Below, piece after piece: positions 1-5,201 of a stretch of DNA of 5,756 nt. The DNA is taken from contig JANJUH010000413.1 of NCBI GenBank assembly GCA_024710675.1, forward strand, positions 1 through 5,756, read 5' to 3'. This stretch comes from Lysobacterales bacterium (GTDB lineage Bacteria; Pseudomonadota; Gammaproteobacteria; Xanthomonadales; SZUA-5). Positions within the stretch are counted from its first letter, which is position 1, and every line of letters begins with the position of its first letter. The position numbers and the translations under genes are program-made. The notes under the pieces were generated by a model. It worked only from the letters and a program-made list of their open reading frames with translations, had not been told where the DNA came from and searched no databases.

Positions 1-2
1 GC

Positions 3-497
3 TTCCTGACGCTGTCGGCGGGCTACCTGGGCTCGCTGCTGATCGGGGCAGCCCTGTTGCTGACGGCGGCGCATAGCCGCCACGACCGCCAGGTGCTGGC
101 GGGCCTCGCGCTGCTGATGGCGATGCTCACCGTCTTCTTCATGCGCAACCTGTTCGGCCTGGCCTATGGGATCGGCATGGCGCTGGCGATGCTGGCAATC
201 GCGCGCTTCCTGCCGGCGATCGTCAGTGACTACGCGCTCCGGCTGATCGGGGTGATGAGCCTGCTCTACGTGCCACGCGACATTTTCAGCGACACCATCG
301 AGCGCTCGCACCTGAAGTCCGATGCCTGGATGCTCGCCGACGAGTACGGCGGCGGCACCTGGCTGTGGGGCGGTCTGTGGCTGCTGTTATCGCTGCTGAT
401 CGCGGCCTGGACGGTGTGGGCGACGGTGCGCGCCGCCCGTCGGCCGACAGCGCTCAGCGCGTCGCCGTATCCTCGATCTTCTCTCCCGCCTTCTTGA
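3..497 (+). CDS. M50B-like membrane metallopeptidase, C-terminal part (5' end outside window)
   Basis: An open frame enters from the left edge and ends at TGA 495-497, giving 164 visible residues. The visible part is strongly hydrophobic, with about five membrane segments: residues 1-20, then segments starting near HDRQVLAG, near LFGLAYG and near DYALRL, and a last one in WLWGGLWLLLSLLIAAW. The patterns SAGYLGSLL near the start and PRDIFSDTIERS...SDAWMLA...WGGLW near the end resemble the C-terminal half of the peptidase M50B-like family (site-2-protease relatives). These are integral membrane zinc proteases or protease-like proteins. The zinc-binding HExxH motif would lie upstream of the window, so activity cannot be judged. 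The last 14 or so codons overlap the convergent entericidin gene, and the tail there (rich in Pro, Ser and Arg) looks unconstrained. The family call comes from pattern memory; the alternative is an unassigned multi-pass membrane protein. Confidence 0.7.
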   Translation, partial: FLTLSAGYLGSLLIGAALLLTAAHSRHDRQVLAGLALLMAMLTVFFMRNLFGLAYGIGMALAMLAIARFLPAIVSDYALRLIGVMSLLYVPRDIFSDTIERSHLKSDAWMLADEYGGGTWLWGGLWLLLSLLIAAWTVWATVRAARRPTALSASPYPRSSLPPS

Positions 498-585
498 TGT
501 CCTTGCCCATGCCTTGCACGGTGTTGCAGCCGGCGATGGCAAAGGCAATCGCCAGCAGTACGGCCAAGCGGGTGAACGTCTTCAT
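454..585 (-). CDS. Entericidin A/B family small lipoprotein
   Basis: A 43-residue protein reads from ATG at 585 (CAT on the + strand) to TGA at 454-456. It begins MKTFTRLAVLLAIAFAIAGC: a basic start, a hydrophobic core and a lipobox I17-A18-G19-C20, so Cys20 should be lipidated after signal peptidase II cleavage. Asn21 is not the inner-membrane retention residue Asp, so outer-membrane sorting is expected. The mature part NTVQGMGKDIKKAGEKIED is the hallmark of entericidins (NT..G.GkDi...G..ie.aa), and the length matches the roughly 41-48 residues of E. coli EcnA/EcnB. A GGAG ribosome-binding site lies at 594-597, 8 nt before the ATG. In E. coli the pair is described as an antidote/toxin lipoprotein locus linked to stationary-phase lysis; here only one copy is visible, so which role applies is unknown. 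Many proteobacteria carry solitary copies of unclear function. The 3' end overlaps the convergent peptidase gene by 44 bp. Confidence 0.88.
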   Translation of the reverse strand: MKTFTRLAVLLAIAFAIAGCNTVQGMGKDIKKAGEKIEDTATR

Positions 586-617
586 CTGAGCGGCTCCGGC
601 GGAGGTGGTGACGTCCC

Positions 618-646
618 ATCATAAGGCCTGCCGAGGGCATTGACCT
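618..646 (-). promoter_or_regulatory. Possible promoter for the entericidin gene
   Basis: On the minus strand a TATGAT hexamer (618-623, five of six matches to TATAAT) lies 32 bp upstream of the entericidin ATG. An AGGTCA hexamer at 641-646 is separated from it by 17 nt and matches TTGACA poorly. The -10 box and the placement are good and the -35 box is weak, so this is only a candidate. A stationary-phase sigma factor would tolerate a poor -35 box. Confidence 0.35.
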
Positions 647-653
647 CGACTAC

Positions 654-667
654 ACAGACGGCTCTGT
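654..667. promoter_or_regulatory. Small inverted repeat upstream of abgT
   Basis: ACAGA (654-658) and TCTGT (663-667) form a perfect 5-bp inverted repeat around a 4-nt centre. It lies between the divergent entericidin and abgT starts, just downstream of a TTGACC hexamer at 640-645 that could be a + strand -35 box. No good + strand -10 box follows at the right spacing. It could be an operator half-site pair, but arms this short also arise by chance. Confidence 0.2.
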
Positions 668-707
668 CACACTCCGATGACATTCCCGCCGCACGGACCC
701 TCGGCCC

Positions 708-2258
708 ATGACCGACACCGCCCCGAACAGGACGGCGCTCGCCCGCGCCCTCGATGCCGTCGAGCGCATCGGCAACCGCCTGCCCGACCCCGCAGTGCTG
801 TTCCTGATCCTGATGCTCGTGACCGCCGTGCTCTCGGCGCTGCTGTCGATGGTGGACTTCACGGCGATCGACCCGCGCACCAAGGCACCGATCGAGGTCG
901 TGAACCTGCTGGCTCCGGACCGGCTCACGGCCTTCCTCGGCAACATGGTCGCCACCTTCGTCGGTTTCCATCCGCTCGGCGTGGTGCTGGTGGCGATGCT
1001 CGGCATCGGCGTGGCCGATTCCTCGGGCTTCATCAATGCCGGCCTGCGGGCGATGCTCGCGGTCACCGCCCGCCAGTTGCTCACCCCGATGCTGATCCTG
1101 GTCGGCATCGTCAGCCACAGCGCGGTCGACGCCGGCTACGTGCTGGTGATCCCGCTCGGCGCGGTGATCTTCCATGCCGCTGGCCGTCATCCCTTGGCCG
1201 GCATCGCGGCAGCCTTCGCCGGTGTGTCCGGCGGCTTCAGCGCCAACTTCCTGCCCTCGAGCCTCGATCCGCTGCTGCAGGGCCTGAGCCAGCAGGCGGC
1301 TCAGCTCATCGATCCGGCGGTCACGCTCAACCCGCTCAACAACTGGTACTTCACCGCCGGCTCGTGCCTGGTGATCATCCTGGTCGGCTGGTACCTGACC
1401 GACCGCGTCGTCGAGCCGCGCCTGCGCCAGGTGGCGGTGGATGGCGATGATGTCGACAAGGGCCAGGACATGGGCGCATTGGCCGCCCATGAGCGCCGCG
1501 CGCTGTGGCTGGCCTTGGCGGCGATGGGACTGGGCGTGGTGGCCCTGATCGTCACCAGCATCCCCGAGGGCTCGGCCTGGCGTAATCCTGCCGGCCTGCT
1601 GACCGCCGGCGACGCGCCGCTGATGAAGAGCATCGTGGCGCTGATCTTCCTCTTCTTCATCCTGCCCGGCATCGTCTACGGCTACGCCGCCGGCACCTTC
1701 AAGACCCATCGCGATGTCATCGCCGCGATGACCAAGTCGATGAATGGCATGGCCTATTACCTGGTGATGGCCTTCTTCGCCGCGCAGTTCATCGCCGCCT
1801 TCGGGCAGTCGAACCTGGGCGCGCTGCTGGCGGTCGAAGGTGCCGAGGGGCTGAAGGCGATCGGCATGCCGATGGGCGCGACGCTGATCGGCATCATCCT
1901 GCTGACCGGCCTGGTCAACCTCTTCGTCGGCTCGGCCTCGGCCAAGTGGGCACTGCTGGCGCCGATCTTCGTGCCGATGCTGATGCAACTCGGCATCTCG
2001 CCCGACCTGACCCAGGCCGCCTATCGCGTCGGCGATTCGACCACCAACATCATCACCCCGCTGATGCCCTACTTCCCGCTGGTCGTCGTGTACTGCCAGC
2101 GCTATGTGAAGTCGACCGGCATCGGCACCGTGGTGGCGATGATGCTGCCCTACTCGGTGACCTTCCTGATCGTCTGGTCGATCTTCCTGCTGCTGTGGTG
2201 GAGCGCCGGGATTCCGCTGGGCCTGGGCGCGAGCTTTGCCTATCCGGCGGGGGGTTGA
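708..2258 (+). CDS. abgT: AbgT family transporter (p-aminobenzoyl-glutamate import or antimetabolite efflux type)
   Basis: A complete 516-residue inner-membrane protein of normal AbgT length. It has a soluble N-terminus with GNRLPDPAVLF (22-32), a re-entrant hairpin region at VADSSGFINAGLRAML (102-117), SHSAVDAGY (136-144), a cytoplasmic loop at about 232-265, and the conserved C-terminal core from NLFVGSASAKW to YRVGDSTTNIITPLMPYF (404-456). Residues reported as functionally important in MtrF and YdaH appear at matching spacing as I recall them: Asn404, Ser411, Trp414, Pro432, Arg440, Asp443 and Pro451, plus a candidate Asp187. E. coli AbgT takes up p-aminobenzoyl-glutamate; MtrF and YdaH are reported to export sulfonamides. 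The substrate here is not predictable. No abgA/abgB hydrolase genes or mtrCDE-type neighbours are visible, so it looks monocistronic. The ATG at 708 has no clear Shine-Dalgarno sequence (only ACGGA 10 nt upstream), but the next Met (36) lies inside the first membrane segment. Confidence 0.93.
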   Translation: MTDTAPNRTALARALDAVERIGNRLPDPAVLFLILMLVTAVLSALLSMVDFTAIDPRTKAPIEVVNLLAPDRLTAFLGNMVATFVGFHPLGVVLVAMLGIGVADSSGFINAGLRAMLAVTARQLLTPMLILVGIVSHSAVDAGYVLVIPLGAVIFHAAGRHPLAGIAAAFAGVSGGFSANFLPSSLDPLLQGLSQQAAQLIDPAVTLNPLNNWYFTAGSCLVIILVGWYLTDRVVEPRLRQVAVDGDDVDKGQDMGALAAHERRALWLALAAMGLGVVALIVTSIPEGSAWRNPAGLLTAGDAPLMKSIVALIFLFFILPGIVYGYAAGTFKTHRDVIAAMTKSMNGMAYYLVMAFFAAQFIAAFGQSNLGALLAVEGAEGLKAIGMPMGATLIGIILLTGLVNLFVGSASAKWALLAPIFVPMLMQLGISPDLTQAAYRVGDSTTNIITPLMPYFPLVVVYCQRYVKSTGIGTVVAMMLPYSVTFLIVWSIFLLLWWSAGIPLGLGASFAYPAGG

Positions 2259-2282
2259 GTGTAGCCGCGGGCCTGGCTTCAT

Positions 2283-2350
2283 GCAGGAGCGCGCTCTGCG
2301 CGCGAAAGGTCCTGGCCGCAAGCCCCGATCGCGCCCGAGGGCGCTCCTGC
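2283..2350. repeat. REP pair (BIME-like element), copy 1
   Basis: The 68-bp unit is bounded by perfect 10-bp inverted ends, GCAGGAGCGC (2283-2292) and GCGCTCCTGC (2341-2350). Each end also forms its own hairpin: GCGCGC-TCT-GCGCGC (2289-2303) on the left and GCGCCC-GA-GGGCGC (2331-2344) on the right. This is the layout of two REP sequences facing each other, as in the bacterial interspersed mosaic elements found in extragenic DNA of gammaproteobacteria. The foot reads GCAG here rather than the usual GTAG. Such elements are thought to be spread in trans by RAYT (REP-associated tyrosine) transposases; none is in this window. Confidence 0.82.
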
Positions 2351-2363
2351 GGAGAGGCGTGGC

Positions 2364-2381
2364 GAGGGCTCCTGTAGGAGC
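2364..2381. repeat. Probable vestigial REP arm in the linker, abutting copy 2
   Basis: GAGGGCTCCTG (2364-2374) resembles the right end of copy 1, GAGGGCGCTCCTG (2337-2349), with one GC dinucleotide missing. Together with the start of copy 2 it makes a tight palindrome GCTCCT-GT-AGGAGC (2368-2381). It is best read as the remnant of another unit joined tail to head. The match is short, so chance cannot be excluded. Confidence 0.4.
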
Positions 2382-2441
2382 GCGCTCAGCGCGCGATTGA
2401 ATTCGCGGCCAGACCCCATCGCGCCCAGAGGGCGCTCCTAC
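2374..2441. repeat. REP pair (BIME-like element), copy 2, reaching into the sua5 stop codon
   Basis: This 68-bp unit has perfect 10-bp inverted ends, GTAGGAGCGC (2374-2383) and GCGCTCCTAC (2432-2441). Internal hairpins are GCGCGC-TCA-GCGCGC (2380-2394) and GCGCCC-AGA-GGGCGC (2421-2435). It has the same length and arms as copy 1, while the middle 25 or so bases differ by substitutions and small indels. Both feet carry GTAG, the tetranucleotide recognised by RAYT enzymes in REP systems. The right foot overlaps the last codon of sua5: the TAG stop at 2438-2440 is part of the GTAG foot on the minus strand. Confidence 0.85.
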
Positions 2442-3412
2442 GGCGACTGGCCGTTTGCTGCGGACCCCACCGCCGCTCGCCCCAAGCGGTCCTGGATCGC
2501 CACCCACGCTTCGCCCGCGGGCGGCCGAATGACGAGGATGCGTTGGGCCGGGCCGGCGTCGAGTTCGCGCAGGGCGGCGTAGAGGCCCTGCGCGTAGCCG
2601 GCTGGATCGGCCGATAGCGCGATGCCCGTTGCACCTGAGGGCAGCGGTCCACACGACAGCCATGCCACAGTCGAATCGGCTACGCCGGGGTGTCGTTCCA
2701 CGTCCTCGGCCGCCACCAACTCCAGCGGCTTGCCCGGGGCATAGTGCGCCGCGAGGCGTCCGCTGGCACGCGGCCCCTCGTCGTCACCCGGGCGTTGCAA
2801 CGGTCCGATCAGGTCCTCGATCGCACTGGCCGGAATCGCCCCGGGCCGCAGCAGGCGCGGCTCGGCACCGGAGAGATCGACAATGGTCGATTCGAGGCCC
2901 ACGTCGCTGGGTCCACCATCGAGCACCAGCACCTCCTCGCCGGGAAACTCGGCACGCACATGCTCGGCCCGGGTTGGGCTGATCCGCCCGAACCGGTTTG
3001 CGCTGGGCGCGGCCAGCGCCCCACCAAAGGCTGCCAGCAGCGCCTGCGCGACCGGATGGGCCGGCATGCGCAGGCCAACGGTGGCCTGTCCGCCGGTCAC
3101 CACCGGATCGACGCTCGCGGCCTTCGGCAACACCAGCGTCAGCGGTCCGGGCCAGAACGCGGCTGCCAGAAGGCGAGCCGCCTCGGGAACCGACGCCGCC
3201 CAATCGTCCATCGCCTCGACGGACGGCAGGTGCACGATCAGCGGATGGTCCGCCGGGCGTCCCTTCGCCGCGAAGATCCGGCGCACTGCGGCTGGATTGC
3301 GCGCGTCGGCCGCCAAACCGTAGACCGTCTCGGTCGGCATCGCGACCAGTCCACCGGCACGCAATCGCTCGACGGCCTGCGCCAGGGCAGCGGCGCCCGG
3401 ATCAGCGGCCAT
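2438..3412 (-). CDS. sua5: L-threonylcarbamoyladenylate synthase, Sua5 type
   Basis: A 324-residue cytoplasmic enzyme that makes threonylcarbamoyl-AMP from threonine, bicarbonate and ATP. This is the first step of the t6A37 modification of tRNAs that read ANN codons; the TsaD complex then transfers the group. The YrdC-fold catalytic domain spans about 8-205: PTETVYGLAADA (26-37), KGRPADHPLIVH (50-61), WPGPLTLVL (87-95), GLRMPAHP (113-120), APSANRFGRISPT (135-147), then GPSDVGLESTIVDLS and LLRPGAIP (167-194). The linker SGRLAAHYAPGKPL (217-230) matches the Sua5 hinge (HYAP). A C-terminal Sua5 domain (about 228-318) ending in AIQDRLGRAA separates it from the short single-domain TsaC form. The ATG at 3412 has only a weak GGTGG upstream; no other in-frame start fits before the PTETVYG motif. 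The TAG stop lies inside the neighbouring REP element. It is convergent with abgT and divergent from the ALS-like gene. Confidence 0.95.
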   Translation of the reverse strand: MAADPGAAALAQAVERLRAGGLVAMPTETVYGLAADARNPAAVRRIFAAKGRPADHPLIVHLPSVEAMDDWAASVPEAARLLAAAFWPGPLTLVLPKAASVDPVVTGGQATVGLRMPAHPVAQALLAAFGGALAAPSANRFGRISPTRAEHVRAEFPGEEVLVLDGGPSDVGLESTIVDLSGAEPRLLRPGAIPASAIEDLIGPLQRPGDDEGPRASGRLAAHYAPGKPLELVAAEDVERHPGVADSTVAWLSCGPLPSGATGIALSADPAGYAQGLYAALRELDAGPAQRILVIRPPAGEAWVAIQDRLGRAAVGSAANGQSP

Positions 3413-3456
3413 CGCCAGCCACCGGGCACCACGAAGCGGAACGGAAAAAATTCGCG

Positions 3457-3486
3457 TTGACCATATTCACATTCGGCGCCCAGAAT
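3457..3486 (+). promoter_or_regulatory. Candidate promoter of the ALS-like gene
   Basis: TTGACC (3457-3462) matches the sigma-70 -35 box at five of six bases. CAGAAT (3481-3486) matches the -10 box at four of six, with an 18-bp spacer. Transcription would start near 3493, leaving a leader of about 20 nt that still includes the ribosome-binding site. No operator, leader peptide or attenuator typical of ilv operons is visible. Confidence 0.5.
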
Positions 3487-3500
3487 CGGGCCCACCAACC

Positions 3501-3508
3501 GGGGAGGT
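3501..3508 (+). promoter_or_regulatory. Strong ribosome-binding site fixing the ALS-like start
   Basis: GGGGAGGT is a near-ideal Shine-Dalgarno sequence, the strongest in the window, and sits 6 nt before the ATG at 3515. It supports this start codon and suggests high translation compared with abgT and sua5, whose sites are poor. Confidence 0.8.
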
Positions 3509-3514
3509 GCAGCG

Positions 3515-5155
3515 ATGAAGGCTAGCGATTTGTTCGTCCGGGCGCTCGAAGCCGAGGGCGTGAAGTATGTGTTCGGTATTCCGGGCGAAGAGAACCTGGA
3601 TTTCCTGGAGTCGCTGCGCACCAGCAGCATCAAGCTCATCCTGACGCGCCACGAACAGGGCGCGGGCTTCATGGCCGCGACCTGGGGCCGCCTGACCGGC
3701 GAAGCGGGCGTCTGTCTGGCCACACTGGGTCCCGGCGCCACCAATTTCGTCACTGCCGCCGCCTACGCCCAGCTCGGCGCGATGCCGATGCTGATGATCA
3801 CTGGCCAGAAGCCGGTGAAGGCCAGCAAGCAGGGCCACTTCCAGATCGTCGACATCGTCGACATGATGAAGCCGCTGACCAAGTACACGCGCCAGATCGT
3901 GTCGGCCGACAACATCCCGGCCCGCATCCGCGAAGCTTTCCGCCGCGCCCACGAGGAGCGCCCGGGTGCGGTGCACATCGAACTGCCGGAGGACATCGCG
4001 GACGAGCACACGGAGGCGCAACTGCTGAAGGCCTCGCACGTGCGCCGTCCGGTGGCCGACGAGAAGTCGATCGTCTACGCCGTCGAGGCGATCACCAACG
4101 CCAAGCGCCCGCTGCTGATGATCGGCGCCGGCGCCAATCGCAAGACCACCAGCAAGATGCTGACCGAGTTCGTCGACAAGCTCGGCATCCCCTTCTTCAC
4201 CACGCAGATGGGCAAGGGTGTGATCGACGAGCACCACCCGCTTTGGCTGGGCAATGCCGCGCTGTCGGACGGCGATTTCGTCCATCGCGCCATCGAGAAG
4301 GCCGACTGCATCATCAACTGCGGCCACGATGTCATCGAGAAGCCACCCTTCTTCATGCGCAAGGGCCTGCGCACCGTCATCCACCTGAACTTCTTCTCCG
4401 CCGAGGTGGACTCGGTCTATTTCCCGCAGATCGAAGTCGTGGGTGACATGGCCAACTCGATCTGGCGCCTGAAGCAGCGCCTCGAGCCGCAGTCTCACTG
4501 GGATTTCAGCTACTTCGACCAGGTCCGTGACGCGCTGAACGCGCATCTGGAACTGCGCAGCGACGACAACCGCTTCCCGATCCACCCGGTGCGCATGGTC
4601 CGGATCATCCGCGAGGAAGTGGAGCGCAACGGCATCGTCTGCCTCGACAACGGCATGTACAAGCTCTGGTTCGCGCGCTACTACCGCTGCCACGAGCCGA
4701 ACACGATGCTGCTCGACAACGCCTTGGCGACGATGGGCGCGGGCCTGCCGAGCGCGATGGCAGCCAAGATGGTCCACCCCGACCGCAAGGTGGTGGCGGT
4801 CTGCGGCGACGGCGGCTTCATGATGAACTCGCAGGAGATCGAGACCGCCGTCCGCTACAACCTCAACATCGCCGTCATCGTGCTGCGCGACAACGCCTAC
4901 GGCATGATCAAGTGGAAGCAGTCCGGCATGGGCTTCGAGAACTTCGGCATGGACATGGGCAACCCGGACTTCGTGAAGCTCGCCGACGCCTACGGCGCGC
5001 GCGGCTGGCGCCCGAAGAGTACCGAGGAGTTCCGCCAGAACCTGAGTCAGGCGCTGGCCGAACCCGGCGTCGACATCATCGAACTGGCCATCGACTACTC
5101 CGAGAACCACGCCATCCTGAACAAGGAAATCAAGGAGTTGAGCGCGGCGATGTAA
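3515..5155 (+). CDS. Thiamine-diphosphate enzyme, acetolactate synthase large-subunit group
   Basis: A complete 546-residue protein with the three-domain fold of ThDP enzymes. The N-terminal pyrimidine-binding domain (about 1-165) has FGIPGEENLDF (20-30), catalytic Glu47 in TRHEQGAGFMA, and LGPGATN (71-77). The central domain is about 185-325. The C-terminal diphosphate-binding domain (about 355-525) has ATMGAGLPSAMAAK (405-418) and GDG (431-433), with Mg ligands Asp432 and Asp459 spaced as in AlsS. The expected reaction is condensation of two pyruvates to acetolactate plus CO2, feeding branched-chain amino acid or acetoin synthesis. The FAD motif RFDDR of biosynthetic AHAS is absent; the matching stretch reads GHDVIEKPPFF (270-280), so a FAD-free, AlsS-like enzyme is more likely. 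No regulatory subunit (ilvN) or acetolactate decarboxylase (alsD) gene is adjacent. Residues after Asp459 (NAYGMIKWKQ) differ from those I recall for characterised AlsS, so substrate specificity is uncertain. No signal peptide is seen. Confidence 0.88.
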   Translation: MKASDLFVRALEAEGVKYVFGIPGEENLDFLESLRTSSIKLILTRHEQGAGFMAATWGRLTGEAGVCLATLGPGATNFVTAAAYAQLGAMPMLMITGQKPVKASKQGHFQIVDIVDMMKPLTKYTRQIVSADNIPARIREAFRRAHEERPGAVHIELPEDIADEHTEAQLLKASHVRRPVADEKSIVYAVEAITNAKRPLLMIGAGANRKTTSKMLTEFVDKLGIPFFTTQMGKGVIDEHHPLWLGNAALSDGDFVHRAIEKADCIINCGHDVIEKPPFFMRKGLRTVIHLNFFSAEVDSVYFPQIEVVGDMANSIWRLKQRLEPQSHWDFSYFDQVRDALNAHLELRSDDNRFPIHPVRMVRIIREEVERNGIVCLDNGMYKLWFARYYRCHEPNTMLLDNALATMGAGLPSAMAAKMVHPDRKVVAVCGDGGFMMNSQEIETAVRYNLNIAVIVLRDNAYGMIKWKQSGMGFENFGMDMGNPDFVKLADAYGARGWRPKSTEEFRQNLSQALAEPGVDIIELAIDYSENHAILNKEIKELSAAM

Positions 5156-5161
5156 GGCGGA

Positions 5162-5170
5162 TGGTACGAT
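5162..5170 (+). promoter_or_regulatory. Possible extended -10 promoter of the toxin-antitoxin operon
   Basis: TGGTACGAT fits the extended -10 pattern TGn followed by a hexamer with four of six matches to TATAAT. It starts 7 bp after the ALS-like stop and 32 bp before the antitoxin hexamer-to-ATG distance closes. No -35 box at 16-18 bp is visible (TTGAGC at 5138-5143 is 21 bp away), which an extended -10 can compensate. There is no terminator between the ALS-like stop and this site, so read-through is possible. Confidence 0.35.
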
Positions 5171-5198
5171 GCCAGAAACTTGATGTGCGAGGCATCAA
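5168..5198. promoter_or_regulatory. Overlapping inverted repeats, candidate antitoxin operator
   Basis: Two perfect 6-bp inverted repeats share the CATC bases. TTGATG (5180-5185) pairs with CATCAA (5193-5198) across 7 nt, and GATGCC (5168-5173) pairs with GGCATC (5191-5196) across 17 nt. They lie between the candidate -10 box and the antitoxin ATG, and the GAGG ribosome-binding site (5189-5192) is in the loop or overlap. Ribbon-helix-helix antitoxins usually repress their own operon by binding palindromes at this position, so an autoregulatory operator is a reasonable inference. Confidence 0.4.
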
Positions 5199-5201
5199 CT
5201 C

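Larger units (their letters stand above)
2259..2437. other. Convergent intergenic gap between abgT and sua5, filled by REP-type repeats
   Basis: The 179 bp between the abgT stop and the sua5 stop hold no gene I can support. Almost all of it is palindromic sequence: two 68-bp REP pairs, a linker with a probable vestigial arm, and a short degenerate palindrome after the abgT stop (AGCC 2263-2266 with GGCT 2275-2278, preceded by a GTAG at 2261-2264). There is no T-tract typical of an intrinsic terminator. The stacked GC-rich hairpins could still stop or stabilise transcripts arriving from both sides. Confidence 0.8.
3413..3514. promoter_or_regulatory. Divergent control region between sua5 and the ALS-like gene
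   Basis: This 102-bp gap carries the promoters of both flanking genes. It includes the most AT-rich stretch nearby, an A6 run followed by TT (3445-3452), in an otherwise GC-rich window. I could not pick a convincing minus-strand promoter for sua5. TATGGT on the minus strand (3460-3465) is a weak -10 candidate and would overlap the + strand promoter proposed for the ALS-like gene. Confidence 0.5.

Noticed and set aside
266..640. 124-codon minus-strand frame covering the entericidin region
   Set aside because: It reads through the same bases in a different frame and lacks a signal peptide. The 43-codon frame at 454-585 has the lipobox, family motif and ribosome-binding site.
677..1450. 257-codon + strand frame starting at ATG 677, just upstream of abgT
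   Set aside because: It is out of frame with abgT, very rich in Arg, Pro, Gly and His, and has no recognisable motif; it is a shadow of the transporter frame.
2283..2441. CRISPR-like reading of the repeated units between abgT and sua5
   Set aside because: There are only two units, with internal palindromes and divergent middles, and no constant spacer size or cas genes. The REP-pair reading explains all the structure.
582..2663. 693-codon open frame on the minus strand, antisense to abgT
   Set aside because: Its composition is dominated by Arg, Gly, His, Asp and Gln with no domain pattern, as expected for the complement of a high-GC membrane-protein gene. The + strand frame has clear AbgT motifs.
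3445..3452. A6TT run as an intrinsic terminator tail
   Set aside because: It lies upstream of both divergent starts, and no GC hairpin directly precedes it on either strand. It is more likely an AT-rich promoter element or chance.
3467..5110. 547-codon open frame antisense to the ALS-like gene, spanning nearly its full length
   Set aside because: The product is rich in His, Asp, Val, Arg and Leu, without motifs, and mirrors the codon bias of the + strand gene. The + strand product has complete ThDP-enzyme motifs and a strong ribosome-binding site.
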